Of a DNA stretch of 64,000 bases, positions 26,474-38,073 are shown one piece after another (position 1 is the stretch's first letter; every line of letters starts with the position of its first letter). The translations under genes and the position numbers were made by a program. This DNA comes from Pseudomonas quebecensis (GTDB taxonomy: Bacteria; Pseudomonadota; Gammaproteobacteria; Pseudomonadales; Pseudomonadaceae). The DNA lies in the NCBI RefSeq assembly GCF_026410085.1, contig NZ_CP112866.1, positions 3,100,001 to 3,164,000 on the forward strand. The letters are read 5' to 3'. The notes beneath the pieces are model-generated. The model did no database searches. It had not been told where the DNA came from and saw nothing but the letters and a program-made list of their open reading frames with translations.

Positions 26474-27472
26474 ATGAACGCCATCACAACTCCAAATATA
26501 AATATCGCCAAATAACTATTTTTAAACATCTCAGAACGTTTGTGGAAAAGCTTTGACTATTTACTAAAGAAAAACAGTCTAAACGATATGCCTTTTGCGG
26601 CATTAATAAATCAATTTCGAGACTCAAAAAAAGCACCTCCATTTTTCTTTGCCGCTCACCATATTATTTTAAATCATTGTACAAACAGAAATCCCATCTA
26701 CAACTCTGCAGCATCTGAATTACTTAAAATTAATGCTCACACCAATTACAAAAAACTGTCCATAAACCCATTCTTGAAATCAACTAGCTCTCAAGAGTCA
26801 ATCTGCCTTAACGCGATATTTTCCGACATTAGACATACTTATGGAAATGATGACTTCTTGCCTATTGCGTTTGACAGTCCCGAGCAGTCCTATCCTACAA
26901 AGCTCATGATTGAGTCAGCCATCGACATCATAAAAACCGCCGCACCCTCACTTTATGATGAAATTGAATTTATCATTGAGGAAATAAGAATATTCAGCTC
27001 TGGAAACATTAGAGCCGGGTCAAACTTTAATACACTAGGCCTCATCTACATCAGCCAGCAAGAAGAAACAGATGATGTGTCGAGGTATATTGAACATGTC
27101 ACTCACGAATCAGCTCATAACTTATTGTACGCACACTGGACAATCGATCCAATTTTCAACAATCATTCAGAACAGCTCTATTACACCCCTTTCAGGAATG
27201 ACAAACGGCCTTTAAGCGCAATATTTCACGCTATGTTTGTCCTCGCGAGAACGGTATACATCTTTGATCAAATTCATCGTAGCTCACCGCACAGCCTAAA
27301 CTTCAAAAACATTAAAACAAACTATAATGAACGTGGAAACCCCGCTTCATTCAGAACTAAATTCTTACAGACCGCCAGCATTATTTCGAAAAATGCAAAA
27401 CTCACGATCTACGGCCAAGAAATTTATAATGGCTGCCTGCAAATGGTTGAAGATTGTGAGTTAGAAATATGA
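26474..27472 (+). pseudogene. HExxH-type peptide beta-hydroxylase, with early in-frame stop
   Basis: The main frame (from a TTG at 26540, 310 residues) contains HVTHESAHNLLYAH with a zinc/iron-type HExxH (His189, Glu190, His193) and downstream YYTPFRNDKRP and FHAMF segments. This is the pattern of the HExxH RiPP-modification family now regarded as 2-oxoglutarate-dependent peptide beta-hydroxylases. A strong ribosome site (GGGGAG) and ATG lie at 26474 in the same frame, 66 bases upstream, but the 14th codon is TAA (26513-26515). The TTG at 26540 has no good ribosome site. Either the gene was recently broken by one base change, or it is expressed by reinitiation or readthrough. The domain itself is intact. 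Confidence 0.7.
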
Positions 27473-27608
27473 GAAAACCAATCGATACCTAACTGTTGGT
27501 AGTTATATTTTAACCCGCGAAACCAGAGTTTTTAGGCTTCCTTTTACTTTTATATAAATAGTTCCTCTCCACCCTTTCCAAGTGAATGACCGTTTTCTTG
27601 TATTGGCG
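27473..27608. other. Right border of the AT-rich island
   Basis: No gene is seen. Sequence changes from AT-rich to normal composition near 27545. No direct repeats, integrase or IS remnant were recognised at this border. Confidence 0.4.
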
Positions 27609-27630
27609 ATGTGGGAGGCCCCTCCCACAT
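27609..27630. terminator. Hairpin between peptide cluster and mmsA
   Basis: ATGTGGGAGG (27609-27618) and CCTCCCACAT (27621-27630) form a perfect stem with a 2-base centre, lying between convergent genes. It belongs to the same GTGGGAGG hairpin family seen at 14.7 kb. Confidence 0.6.
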
Positions 27631-27655
27631 TGGTTCTGCAAAACTCTCCCAACCG

Positions 27656-29155
27656 TTATTTGGAAACCGGCATCGCAAACTCCGCGCCCTGTTCGATGCT
27701 CTCCGACCAGCGCTGCATGATCGACTTCTGCTTGGTGTAAAAGCGCACGCCCTCAGTGCCGTAAGCATGCATGTCGCCGAACAGGCTCCTCTTCCAGCCA
27801 CCGAAGCCGTGCCAGGCCATCGGCACTGGGATCGGTACGTTGATGCCGACCATGCCCACTTCGATGCGTCGCGCAAATTCGCGGGCGATGTGGCCGTCGC
27901 GGGTGAAGCAGCTGACGCCGTTGCCGAACTCGTGGTCGTTGACCAGCTTTACCGCTTCGGCGAAGTCATTCACGCGCACGCAGGCCAGTACCGGGCCGAA
28001 GATTTCTTCGCGGTAGATGCTCATCTCTTTGGTCACGTGATCGAACAGTGTCGCGCCGAGCCAGAAGCCGTTTTCCAGGCCCGGTTCGCTGGGCACGTAG
28101 TCACGCCCGTCCAGCAGCAACTGTGCGCCGGCCTGCACGCCTTGTTCGATGTAGCCGCTGATGCGTTCCAGGGCGGCGCGAGAGACGATGGGGCCCATCT
28201 CGGCTTTAAGGTCGCGGCCATCAGTGATGCGCAGGTGCTTGGCGCGTTCGGTCAGGGCGGCGATGACTTTGTCACCCACATCGCCCACCAGCACCGCCAC
28301 GGAAATCGCCATGCAGCGTTCGCCGGCACTGCCATAGGCGGCGCCCATTAAGGCGTCGACGGTTTTTTCGATGTCGGCGTCGGGCATTACCACCATGTGG
28401 TTTTTCGCACCGCCCAGGCCCTGCACGCGCTTGCCGTGGCGCGCGCCGGTTTCGTAGATGTACTGCGCAATCGGCGTGGAGCCGACGAAGCTCACGGCCT
28501 TGACATCGGGGTGTTCGATCAGCGCGTCCACCGCTTCCTTGTCGCCCTGTACCACGTTGAACACACCCTTGGGCAGGCCGGCTTCACGCAGCAACTCGGC
28601 CATGAACAACGACGCACTCGGGTCGGTCGGGCTGGGTTTGAGGATGAAGGTGTTGCCCGCCGCGATGGCGATGGGGTACATCCACATCGGCACCATCACC
28701 GGGAAGTTGAACGGCGTGACGCCGGCCACAACGCCCAGGGGTTGGCGCATGGTCCAGTTGTCCATTCCCCGGGAAACCTGGTCGGAATGCTCGCCCTTGA
28801 GCAGGTTGGGAATGCCGCAGGCGAATTCGAGGATATCGATGCCACGGTCGACCTCGCCCTGGGCGTCGGTGAACACCTTGCCGTGTTCGGCGACGATGAT
28901 GCGCGCCAGGTCGTCTTTGCGTTCACGCAGCAGGTGCAGGTACTGGAACAGCACGCGGGCGCGGCGGATCGGCGGGGTGTCGGCCCAACCGGCGAAAGCG
29001 GCCTGGGCGGCGGCGACGGCTTCGGACACAGTCTGTTGGCTGGCCAGCGCAACGCGAGCGGTTTTCTCGCCGGTGGCCGGGTTGTAGACATCCTGATAGC
29101 GATCATCGCGGGAAACGCGCTGGTCGTTAATGTAGTGCTCGATGGTGCTGGTCAT
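27656..29155 (-). CDS. mmsA: Methylmalonate-semialdehyde dehydrogenase (CoA-acylating)
   Basis: A 499-residue aldehyde dehydrogenase of the MmsA subgroup. It has the NAD-binding [13 protein letters not shown] region, the catalytic Cys in AGERCMA, and family-typical stretches [19 protein letters not shown] and [17 protein letters not shown]. It oxidises methylmalonate or malonate semialdehyde to acyl-CoA in valine, inositol and beta-alanine breakdown. The start at 29155 matches the family N-terminus. The usual partner mmsB is absent here; a LysR gene is divergent. Confidence 0.93.
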   Translation of the reverse strand: MTSTIEHYINDQRVSRDDRYQDVYNPATGEKTARVALASQQTVSEAVAAAQAAFAGWADTPPIRRARVLFQYLHLLRERKDDLARIIVAEHGKVFTDAQGEVDRGIDILEFACGIPNLLKGEHSDQVSRGMDNWTMRQPLGVVAGVTPFNFPVMVPMWMYPIAIAAGNTFILKPSPTDPSASLFMAELLREAGLPKGVFNVVQGDKEAVDALIEHPDVKAVSFVGSTPIAQYIYETGARHGKRVQGLGGAKNHMVVMPDADIEKTVDALMGAAYGSAGERCMAISVAVLVGDVGDKVIAALTERAKHLRITDGRDLKAEMGPIVSRAALERISGYIEQGVQAGAQLLLDGRDYVPSEPGLENGFWLGATLFDHVTKEMSIYREEIFGPVLACVRVNDFAEAVKLVNDHEFGNGVSCFTRDGHIAREFARRIEVGMVGINVPIPVPMAWHGFGGWKRSLFGDMHAYGTEGVRFYTKQKSIMQRWSESIEQGAEFAMPVSK

Positions 29156-29248
29156 GGCAGTCGATCCCGGTGGGTAGCGTTGGGACACACCTTAGGCTTT
29201 CGCTTTGTTTCGAACCAGAGCAGAATCCAGAACTTATTGTCCTTACAG

Positions 29249-30202
29249 ATGAACAATCCAGGCATGGAAAAATCCGAGATCGAAGGCTTGTGGACCCACA
29301 TACACTGGCTCTCCGTGCTGGAAGAACACGGCACCTACACCGCCGCCGCCGCGCGTCTGGGGGTGAGTAAGTCCGCCGTCAGCCAGCGGATTTCCGACCT
29401 GGAAAAAGCCACCGGCACCCGCCTGGTGACGCGCACCACCCGCAGCGTGCGGCTGACCGAGGCCGGGCGATCATTGACCCGCGACGTGCGCAGTGCCTAT
29501 GAGCAGATCGCTCGCAGCTTTTCGTCGGTGCGCGACGCCGCCGGGGAAATCCGCGGCCTGGTGCGCCTCACCGCGCCGGTGGCGTTTGCCCGCCAGCAAT
29601 TGGTGCCGCACCTGTCGGGGTTCCTGCAGCAATACCCGCAGGTGCGAATCCAACTGGACGTGTCCGATGCCCTCAGTTCACTCGCCGCCGAGGGCTATGA
29701 CCTGGCGGTACGTCATGGTTTTCAGGTGCCGGAAACCCATGTGGCCTGGAAGCTGTGCGACACCGGATCGGTGCTGGTCGCCACCCAGGATTACCTGCAA
29801 CGCCACGGCGAACCGCGCGAGCCCGGCGAGCTGTCGGCGCACAACTGCCTGTTCTACCCGCGCGGCAGCGACCAACCGGCCTGGACCTTCGAACGCAACC
29901 ACAAAACCGTCGAACGCATCACCGTGCCCATCGCCGGCAGCTTCGCCACCAACAATAGCGAAGCCTTGCGCGATGCGGCCCTGCACCACCTGGGCATCGC
30001 CCTGCTCCCCGATTTCAGCGCCCACGCCGCGCTGGCCAGCGGCAAACTGGTACAGGTGCTTAAAGGCTGGACCCTCAAGGGCGCGTTTGCCGATGAGATC
30101 TATTTGATCCGCCCGTACTCACCCCATGTGCCCAAGTCGGTAAGTGCGTTGGTGGGATATCTGAAAGGCAGGCTATCCGGTGGGTTTGCATTCAAAGGGT
30201 AA
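29249..30202 (+). CDS. LysR-family regulator divergent from mmsA
   Basis: A 317-residue LysR-type regulator. The helix-turn-helix occupies about residues 18-75 (GTYTAAAARLGVSKSAVSQRISDLEKATG), followed by the RTTRSVRLTEAG linker and a periplasmic-binding-like effector domain to the end (LPDFSAHAALASGKLVQVL). Divergence from mmsA makes that gene the probable target, unlike P. aeruginosa where MmsR is an AraC protein. ATG at 29264 is an alternative start; neither has a strong ribosome site. Confidence 0.88.
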   Translation: MNNPGMEKSEIEGLWTHIHWLSVLEEHGTYTAAAARLGVSKSAVSQRISDLEKATGTRLVTRTTRSVRLTEAGRSLTRDVRSAYEQIARSFSSVRDAAGEIRGLVRLTAPVAFARQQLVPHLSGFLQQYPQVRIQLDVSDALSSLAAEGYDLAVRHGFQVPETHVAWKLCDTGSVLVATQDYLQRHGEPREPGELSAHNCLFYPRGSDQPAWTFERNHKTVERITVPIAGSFATNNSEALRDAALHHLGIALLPDFSAHAALASGKLVQVLKGWTLKGAFADEIYLIRPYSPHVPKSVSALVGYLKGRLSGGFAFKG

Positions 30203-30231
30203 TATTTATCCGTTGCCAGAAAGAACTAAAA

Positions 30232-30244
30232 GTCCATAATGGAC
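30232..30244. promoter_or_regulatory. Operator-like palindrome before dauB
   Basis: GTCCAT-A-ATGGAC is a perfect 6+1+6 inverted repeat 26 bases before the dauB start. A related element with shared AAAAGTCCA-NN-ATGGA lies before the binding-protein gene at about 33.96 kb, so one regulator, probably DauR, may control both. Confidence 0.6.
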
Positions 30245-30269
30245 AAATTAGTTTACGCCGGAGACACCC

Positions 30270-32334
<2,065 letters not shown>

Positions 32335-32335
<1 letters not shown>

Positions 32336-32961
32336 TGAATACCGCCGAACACGACAAGGCCCTGCAGAATTTCCGCGCGATTGCCGACGCCATCGCCACG
32401 TTGTTTTTCCCACATGCCGAAGTGGTGCTGCATGACTTGCGCACGCAGACCGTCGATTACATCGCCAACAACCTGTCCAAGCGCGCCATCGGCGATGATT
32501 CGGCGCTGGAGGACCTGCTCAGCGATGACGTCAGCGAAGTAAATATCGGCCCGTACGAAAAGCTCAACTGGGACGGTCAGAAAATCCGCAGCCTGAGTAC
32601 CGTGCTGCGTGACACCCAGGATCGTCCGCTGGCGGTGCTGTGCATCAACCTGAACATCTCGCTGTTCGAAAACGCCAAGGCCGCGCTGGACCTGTTCCTG
32701 TCGCCGAGCAAACTGATTCCACAGCCGGATGCCCTGTTTCGCGATGACTGGCAGGAGCGTATCAACACCTTCCTCCACGCCTGGATGCGCGAACGCCAAC
32801 TGAGCCTGAACCTGCTGACCCGTGACCACAAACGCGAACTGGTACTGGCGCTGCATGCCGAAGGCGCGTTCAAGGGCAAGAGTGCCTCGAACTACGTGGC
32901 CAATGTGCTGGGCATGGGGCGGGCGACGGTCTACAAGCACTTGAAGGAACTCAAGGGCTGA
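32335..32961 (+). CDS. dauR: Transcriptional regulator DauR (YheO-type PAS + HTH)
   Basis: A 208-residue regulator with an N-terminal YheO-like PAS domain (about residues 10-120) and a C-terminal helix-turn-helix (about 165-205, SASNYVANVLGMGRATVYKHLKEL). In P. aeruginosa DauR represses its own operon and is relieved by arginine-derived 2-keto acid. The ATG at 32335 overlaps the dauA stop by one base; GGAG is eight bases upstream. Candidate operators lie before dauB and before the facing binding-protein gene. Confidence 0.88.
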
Positions 32962-33003
32962 TCGAATGGGGTCACGGGCCTGATTGCAGTAGTGACTGAC
33001 ATT

Positions 33004-33097
33004 TATCGGGGGCAAGCCCCTCCCACACTTGGAGCACCGGGCATCAGCCATACCCTTTGGAAGGGGGCTTGTCTGTGGGAGAGGGCTTGCCCCCGAT
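33004..33097. repeat. REP pair between dauR and binding-protein gene
   Basis: ATCGGGGGCAAGCCC-type arms face each other (about 33005-33026 and 33075-33097) with a one-base indel between them, the same REP family as at 21.84-21.92 kb. It sits between convergent genes and may act as a terminator. Confidence 0.75.
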
Positions 33098-33106
33098 GGC
33101 GCCCTT

Positions 33107-33883
33107 TCAGTCGCCGTAAATATCCGACTTGAAGTACCGCTGTGAGATTTTCTGATACTCCCCACTGGCGCGAATGCCGTCGATGGCGCTGTTGAGTTCG
33201 CTGACCAACGCGCTATTGCCCTTGCGCACCGCGATGCCCGCGCCTTCGCCCACGTATTTCGGGTCTTTGAGTTCCGGACCGACGAAGGCGTAGCCCTTGC
33301 CGCGTGGCATCTGCAGGAAATCGTTCAACGGGATGGTGTCGGCAAAGATCGCATCCAGGCGCCCGGCCGCCAGGTCCATGTAGATTTCTTCGTTATTGCC
33401 GTAGCGCTTGACGTTGATGCCCTTGGGCTCGAACACCTCGGTGGCGTAACGGTCGGTGGTGGTGGCGCGCTGTACCCCGACGGTCTTGCCCTTGAGGCTG
33501 GCGTACTGGTCATCCACCACCGCGCCTTCCTTCATCACCAGGCGCGAGGAGGTGAAATAGTATTTGTGGGTGAAGTCCACCGACCTCTTGCGGTCTTCAT
33601 TGATGGTCATGGACGACAGGGCCATGTCGATTTTCTTCACTTTGAGGGAAGGAATCAGGCCATCGAACTCACCTTCGACCCACACACACTTAACCTTCAT
33701 CTGCGCGCACAACGCATTGCCGATGTCGTAGTCGAAGCCGACGATCTTGCCCTCTTCGGTCTTGGAGGCGAACGGCGGATAAGCCGCCTCGATGCCGATG
33801 CGCAGGGTTTTCTCAGCGGCCAGCAAATGGTTGGCGGCAAGCGGGCTCAAGGCCAGGGCGGGGATCAGCAAGCGTTTCTTCAT
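33107..33883 (-). CDS. Cationic amino-acid ABC transporter binding protein (ArgT/AotJ type)
   Basis: A 258-residue periplasmic binding protein of the SBP_bac_3 family with a signal peptide ending LLAA-E (about residue 23). The opening [17 protein letters not shown] and [11 protein letters not shown], and [21 protein letters not shown], are typical of lysine/arginine/ornithine binders. No permease or ATPase genes accompany it, so it may feed another arginine transporter. It faces dauBAR and shares an operator-like motif with it. An AACAACAA motif (33901-33908, minus strand) upstream of the ribosome site suggests Crc/Hfq control. Confidence 0.88.
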   Translation of the reverse strand: MKKRLLIPALALSPLAANHLLAAEKTLRIGIEAAYPPFASKTEEGKIVGFDYDIGNALCAQMKVKCVWVEGEFDGLIPSLKVKKIDMALSSMTINEDRKRSVDFTHKYYFTSSRLVMKEGAVVDDQYASLKGKTVGVQRATTTDRYATEVFEPKGINVKRYGNNEEIYMDLAAGRLDAIFADTIPLNDFLQMPRGKGYAFVGPELKDPKYVGEGAGIAVRKGNSALVSELNSAIDGIRASGEYQKISQRYFKSDIYGD

Positions 33884-33955
33884 GGGGGTGTCTCGCAGGT
33901 TGTTGTTGGTTTGGCAAGAGTGAAGAAAAATGCAACGCAGTTTTTTGTACTTATA

Positions 33956-33974
33956 AATCCATACTGGACTTTTA
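33956..33974. promoter_or_regulatory. dau-type operator before the binding-protein gene
   Basis: On the minus strand this reads AAAAGTCCAGTATGGATTT, sharing AAAAGTCCA-NN-ATGGA with the dauB upstream palindrome. It lies about 75 bases before the start codon. Confidence 0.5.
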
Positions 33975-34082
33975 TGTACATCACGTCAATTACACACCGC
34001 TGCGACGTTTCCCCATGCACTATTTTGAACGTTCGCATGCCCCGCTCCCTCAATACTGAAGGACGACCTGGAGGCAAGCGCC

Positions 34083-34373
34083 ATGGCAGCAAACAAGCGT
34101 GAAGCGTCGCAACCATCCGATTGGGATGCGCAATTGGCTAGAAACACCGAATTGTTCTTCGAAGCCGACCGCCTGGAACAGGCGGCCTACGACATCATCG
34201 GCACCAGCCTGGCGGATGCCGCCGCGTGGCTGCGCTTTACCGAAGCCAAGCAGGTCGCCGACGCCAAGCGCACCGAGGCGTATCAGGACCTGATGCGCAT
34301 CCGGCGCGCCATGGAGCAGGAGCGTTCGCCGGCGCCAAAATCCGCAGAGCAAAAAAAACCCGGCGGCGCATGA
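34083..34373 (+). CDS. Conserved-looking small protein of unknown function
   Basis: A 96-residue hydrophilic, probably helical protein with no recognised domain, signal peptide or cysteine. A GGAGG ribosome site stands at good spacing before the ATG, which supports translation. The 3' end is GC-rich and runs into an inverted repeat (about 34360-34395) that probably terminates transcription before the convergent glucarate dehydratase gene. Not recognised. Confidence 0.6.
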   Translation: MAANKREASQPSDWDAQLARNTELFFEADRLEQAAYDIIGTSLADAAAWLRFTEAKQVADAKRTEAYQDLMRIRRAMEQERSPAPKSAEQKKPGGA

Positions 34374-34404
34374 CTGCGTCGTCGGGCAAACGAAGCGACC
34401 AGCT

Positions 34405-35679
34405 TCAGTAACGCGGTTTGACGGCCTTCCAATCCGGTTGATAACGCTGCATCTGTTTCACATCGTCGCGCTGACGAATACCGCAGCTCAGATACTGATC
34501 ATGCAGCTTGCCCAATTGGCCATGGTCCAGTTCCAGGCCCAGCCCCGGAGCGCGGGTGATCTGCACACAACCATCGACAATCGGCACTTTGCCGCCCTTG
34601 ATCACCTCTTCGTCCGGCGCCTGCCAGGGGTAATGGGTGTCGCACGCGTAGTCCAGATTGGGCACCGCGGCCGCCACATGGGCCATAGCCATCAGGCTGA
34701 TGCCCAGGTGCGAGTTGGAATGCATCGACACGCCCAGGCCGAAGGTCTGGCACATCTTCGAAAGCACCTGAGTGTCACGCAGGCCGCCCCAATAGTGGTG
34801 GTCGGCGAGCACAATCTGCACGCTGTTCAGCGCCACGCTGCGGCGGAACTCATCGAAATCGGTGACCACCATGTTGGTCGCCAGCGCTAACCCGGTGCGT
34901 TTGTGCAGGTCGGCCATACCGTCGAGGCCGGGGGTCGGATCTTCGTAATACTGCAGGTCGTCGCCCAGTAACTCGGCCATGCGTATTGCCGTGTCGAGGG
35001 ACCAGTTGCCGTTCGGATCGATGCGCAGCGGCACGCCCGGGAAGGCTTTTTTCAGCGCCTTAATACACGCCACTTCATGCTCGGGGTCCAGCGCCCCGGC
35101 CTTGAGTTTGATGCTCTTGAAACCATAGGTGTCGATCATGCGCCGCGCCTGCGCGACGATCTGCTGCTCATTGAGCGCCTCGCCCCAGGGGTCGGGTGCG
35201 TAGGGAGCACCAACGTGCTCGGCATATTTGAAAAACAGGTAGGCACTGAACGGGATGCGCTCGCGGATCGCCCCGCCCAGCAGGTCCACCAACGGCACGT
35301 TCAAGGCGTGGGCCTGGAGATCGAGCAAGGCCACCTCGAACGCCGAATACGCATTGCTGACTGCTTTGCTGGCATGGGAGCCCGGCGCCAATTCCGCTCC
35401 GGGCAGACTCGCCGGCGTATGGGCCGCGACGGTAGCCTGGACGATAGCGCGCAAGCCGTTGAGATTGAACGGGTCGAGGCCGATCAGCTGCGGCTGCACC
35501 CGTTGCTGGATCGCCAGTGCCGGCGCATCGCCGTAACTTTCGCCAAGGCCGATGTAGCCGGTGTCACTCTCCACCTCGATGATCGAGCGCAGTGCGAACG
35601 GTTCATGGATACCGCTGGCGTTGAGCAACGGCGGGTCGCGAAAAGCAATCGGGGTGACGGTAACGCGGACAATTTTCAA
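34405..35679 (-). CDS. Glucarate dehydratase-family enolase-superfamily enzyme
   Basis: A 424-residue enzyme of the mandelate racemase/muconate lactonizing group, glucarate dehydratase branch. The barrel carries the Lys-x-Lys acid/base motif (SIKLKAG), metal ligands in RIDPNGNW and YYEDPTPG, the third-ligand region NMVVTD, and the His in MHSNSHLGIS. It removes water from D-glucarate or a related aldarate to give 5-keto-4-deoxyglucarate. Slightly shorter than GudD (about 446), so a GudX-like paralogue is possible. Its start overlaps the stop of the upstream permease gene (ATGA), forming a two-gene operon. Confidence 0.87.
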   Translation of the reverse strand: MKIVRVTVTPIAFRDPPLLNASGIHEPFALRSIIEVESDTGYIGLGESYGDAPALAIQQRVQPQLIGLDPFNLNGLRAIVQATVAAHTPASLPGAELAPGSHASKAVSNAYSAFEVALLDLQAHALNVPLVDLLGGAIRERIPFSAYLFFKYAEHVGAPYAPDPWGEALNEQQIVAQARRMIDTYGFKSIKLKAGALDPEHEVACIKALKKAFPGVPLRIDPNGNWSLDTAIRMAELLGDDLQYYEDPTPGLDGMADLHKRTGLALATNMVVTDFDEFRRSVALNSVQIVLADHHYWGGLRDTQVLSKMCQTFGLGVSMHSNSHLGISLMAMAHVAAAVPNLDYACDTHYPWQAPDEEVIKGGKVPIVDGCVQITRAPGLGLELDHGQLGKLHDQYLSCGIRQRDDVKQMQRYQPDWKAVKPRY

Positions 35680-37103
35680 GAGACGGCTCCCTGCAGGCCT
35701 GAGCGCATGGCGTGATGATCGGTGGAAGGTTCGGCAACGGCAGGCTTGACGCTCACCGCGTTAACAGGCGCACCGGCACGCGGCGCGGTGCGTGCAAAAA
35801 ACACCAGCACCGCCGCCACCAGCGAAGTCGCGGCCAGGCCATACAAGCCGCCCTCGATGGAGCCGGTGGTCTGCTCGAGCAATCCGAACGTGGTGGGCGC
35901 GACGAAGCCACCGAGGTTGCCCACCGAATTGATCAAGGCAATCACCGCCGCCGCGATCCGCGCGTCCAGGTAACCCTGGGGGATCGGCCAGAACAGCGCC
36001 GAGGCGGCTTTAAAACCAATCGCGGCAAAACAGATGGCGACAAAGGCAAACACCGGCCCGCCGATGGTGGACATGAACATGCCGACCGCCGCGATCACCA
36101 GCATCAGCGCAACCCAGGCCTGCTGGTGCTTCCACTTGCTGGCCAGGGAGGCGAAACCGTACATGGCGACGATGGAAATCAACCACGGAATCGAATTGAA
36201 CAAGCCCACCTGGAAGTCCCCCAGGTCGCCCATTTTTTTGATCATGCTCGGCAGCCAGAACGTGGCGCCGTAGATGGTCAGGGCGATCGAGAAGTAGATG
36301 AAACAAAACAGCGCGATCTGTTTGTCGGCCAGCAGCTTGAACAGGGATGGACGACTGACCTGGGCGGCTTCACGGGCCTGCTGCTCATGGTCGATGGCGC
36401 TGACCAATGCATGCTTTTCCTGCGCGCTGAGCCAGCTCGCCTCGCGGGGATGGGACTGCAGCCAACACCATACGAACCCGCAGAGCACGATGGAGGCAAA
36501 CCCTTCGATCAGGAACATCCATTGCCAGCCGTGCAGGCTCAGGCCGCTCACGCCCAGCAGCGCGCCCGACACCGGCCCGGAAATCACCGAGGCGATGGCC
36601 GAGCCGCTCAAAAAAATCGCCATGGCCTTGCCACGCTCGGCGGCCGGCAGCCACTGGGTAAAGTAATAAATGATGCCGGGAAAAAACCCCGCTTCGGCGG
36701 CGCCGAGAACAAAGCGCAGCACGTAGAAGCTGGTTTCGCCTTGTACAAAGGCCATGGCCATCGCGGCCGCGCCCCAGGTGAACATGATGCGCGTCAGCCA
36801 GGCCCGTGCGCCGTAGCGTTGCAGTAACAGGTTGGAGGGCACTTCGAAAATCGCGTATCCGATAAAAAACAGCCCGGCGCCCAGGCCGTAGGCCGCCGCG
36901 CCAATGCCCAGGTCGGTTTCCATGTGGCTGCGCACAAAACCGATATTGACCCGGTCGATATAGTTAACGATGAACATCACCACGAACAGCGGCAGCACGT
37001 GACGTTTGACCTTGGCAGCCGCACGCGCGAGCACGGTGGGGTCCGGCGGGTTGTGGAAGGTATCCAAGGGCGACTCCCGATCATTATTTTTGTAGGGACG
37101 CAT
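35676..37103 (-). CDS. MFS D-glucarate/galactarate-type permease
   Basis: A 475-residue, twelve-segment MFS carrier of the anion:cation symporter family, GudP-like. Marks are FIVNYIDRVNIGFVRSHM at segment 1 and GLGAGLFFIGYAIFEVPSNLLLQRYGARAW at segment 2. Cotranscribed with the overlapping glucarate dehydratase gene. Translation may begin at the ATG at 37103 or at an in-frame TTG at 37067 that has GGGAG seven bases upstream; the second avoids a poorly conserved N-terminus. Confidence 0.88.
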   Translation of the reverse strand: MRPYKNNDRESPLDTFHNPPDPTVLARAAAKVKRHVLPLFVVMFIVNYIDRVNIGFVRSHMETDLGIGAAAYGLGAGLFFIGYAIFEVPSNLLLQRYGARAWLTRIMFTWGAAAMAMAFVQGETSFYVLRFVLGAAEAGFFPGIIYYFTQWLPAAERGKAMAIFLSGSAIASVISGPVSGALLGVSGLSLHGWQWMFLIEGFASIVLCGFVWCWLQSHPREASWLSAQEKHALVSAIDHEQQAREAAQVSRPSLFKLLADKQIALFCFIYFSIALTIYGATFWLPSMIKKMGDLGDFQVGLFNSIPWLISIVAMYGFASLASKWKHQQAWVALMLVIAAVGMFMSTIGGPVFAFVAICFAAIGFKAASALFWPIPQGYLDARIAAAVIALINSVGNLGGFVAPTTFGLLEQTTGSIEGGLYGLAATSLVAAVLVFFARTAPRAGAPVNAVSVKPAVAEPSTDHHAMRSGLQGAVS

Positions 37104-37131
37104 CGATCATGGACGCCTGGCATTGATCCCG

Positions 37132-37170
37132 TCTAATCTAACTTGGCATTCGATTGATACCAGGATTAGA
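37132..37170. promoter_or_regulatory. Inverted repeat in the gud/LysR intergenic region
   Basis: TCTAATC (37132-37138) and GATTAGA (37164-37170) are perfect inverted arms 25 bases apart, directly before the LysR-type gene. The layout suits LysR regulation and autoregulatory sites. Confidence 0.5.
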
Positions 37171-37173
37171 TCA

Positions 37174-38073
37174 ATGTTTGAGCTGACCCAGCTGCGCTGC
37201 TTTACCACCGTGGCCACCGAGCTGAATTTTCGCCGTGCCGCCGAGCGGCTGAACATGACCCAGCCGCCCCTCAGCCGACAGATCCAGTTGCTCGAACATC
37301 ACCTGGGCGTGGAACTGTTTGCGCGCACTACCCGCAGCGTCGCGCTCACCGCCGCCGGCCGGGCGTTTTTTATCGAAGCGCAGAACCTGCTCGAACGCGC
37401 CCAGCAGGCGGCCATCACCGCGCGCCGCTTCGCCGAGGGCGATATCGGCACGGTCAATATCAGCTTCGTCGGCAGCGCGGTGTATGAGTTTCTGCCCAAG
37501 GTCATTGCCGAAGCGCGGCTCAAGCAGCCTCAGGTCAAGATCGACCTGTCGGAGATGAACACCTACCAGCAATACGAAGCCCTGCGCGCGCGGCGCATCG
37601 ACCTGGGCATCGTGCGCGCGCCGTTGCTGGAACCGGGCTATGCCACCGAATGCCTGGTGCGCGAGCCCTTTGTGCTGGCGGTGCCGAGTGCGCACCGCCT
37701 GGCCGATGCCGAGGCGGTCAGCGTGCAGGACCTGGACGCGCAACCCTTCCTGATGTACGCCCATGCCGCGTACCCGCCGTTTAACGAGCTGCTTACCGGC
37801 CTGCTGCGCTCGGCGCGCGTGGCGCCGGACTACGTGCAGTGGCTGGGCTCGTCCCTGACCATTCTGGCGCTGGTCAACGCCGGCATGGGCCTGGCCCTGG
37901 TGCCGCGCTGCGCCAGCAGCGTGGTGTTCAAAAACGTGGTGTTCCGCGACATTGACCTGGGCGAAGGGGCGCAGAGCGAACTGCACCTGATCTGGCGTGA
38001 AGGCAACGACAACCCAGCCTTCACCATGCTGCTGGAGGGTATTCGCAACGCCGTGCGGGACGGCTGGGCCTGA
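37174..38073 (+). CDS. LysR-family regulator of the glucarate genes
   Basis: A 299-residue LysR-type regulator. The helix-turn-helix spans about residues 1-60 (NFRRAAERLNMTQPPLSRQIQLLEHHLGVELF), followed by RTTRSVALTAAG and the effector domain ending in the short C-terminal helix. The BenM/CatM-like NFRRAAERLNMTQPPLSRQI signature is typical of regulators of aromatic or sugar-acid catabolism. Divergent from the permease-dehydratase operon, which is its likely target. Start at 37174 begins exactly at the conserved MFELTQLRCF. Confidence 0.9.
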   Translation: MFELTQLRCFTTVATELNFRRAAERLNMTQPPLSRQIQLLEHHLGVELFARTTRSVALTAAGRAFFIEAQNLLERAQQAAITARRFAEGDIGTVNISFVGSAVYEFLPKVIAEARLKQPQVKIDLSEMNTYQQYEALRARRIDLGIVRAPLLEPGYATECLVREPFVLAVPSAHRLADAEAVSVQDLDAQPFLMYAHAAYPPFNELLTGLLRSARVAPDYVQWLGSSLTILALVNAGMGLALVPRCASSVVFKNVVFRDIDLGEGAQSELHLIWREGNDNPAFTMLLEGIRNAVRDGWA

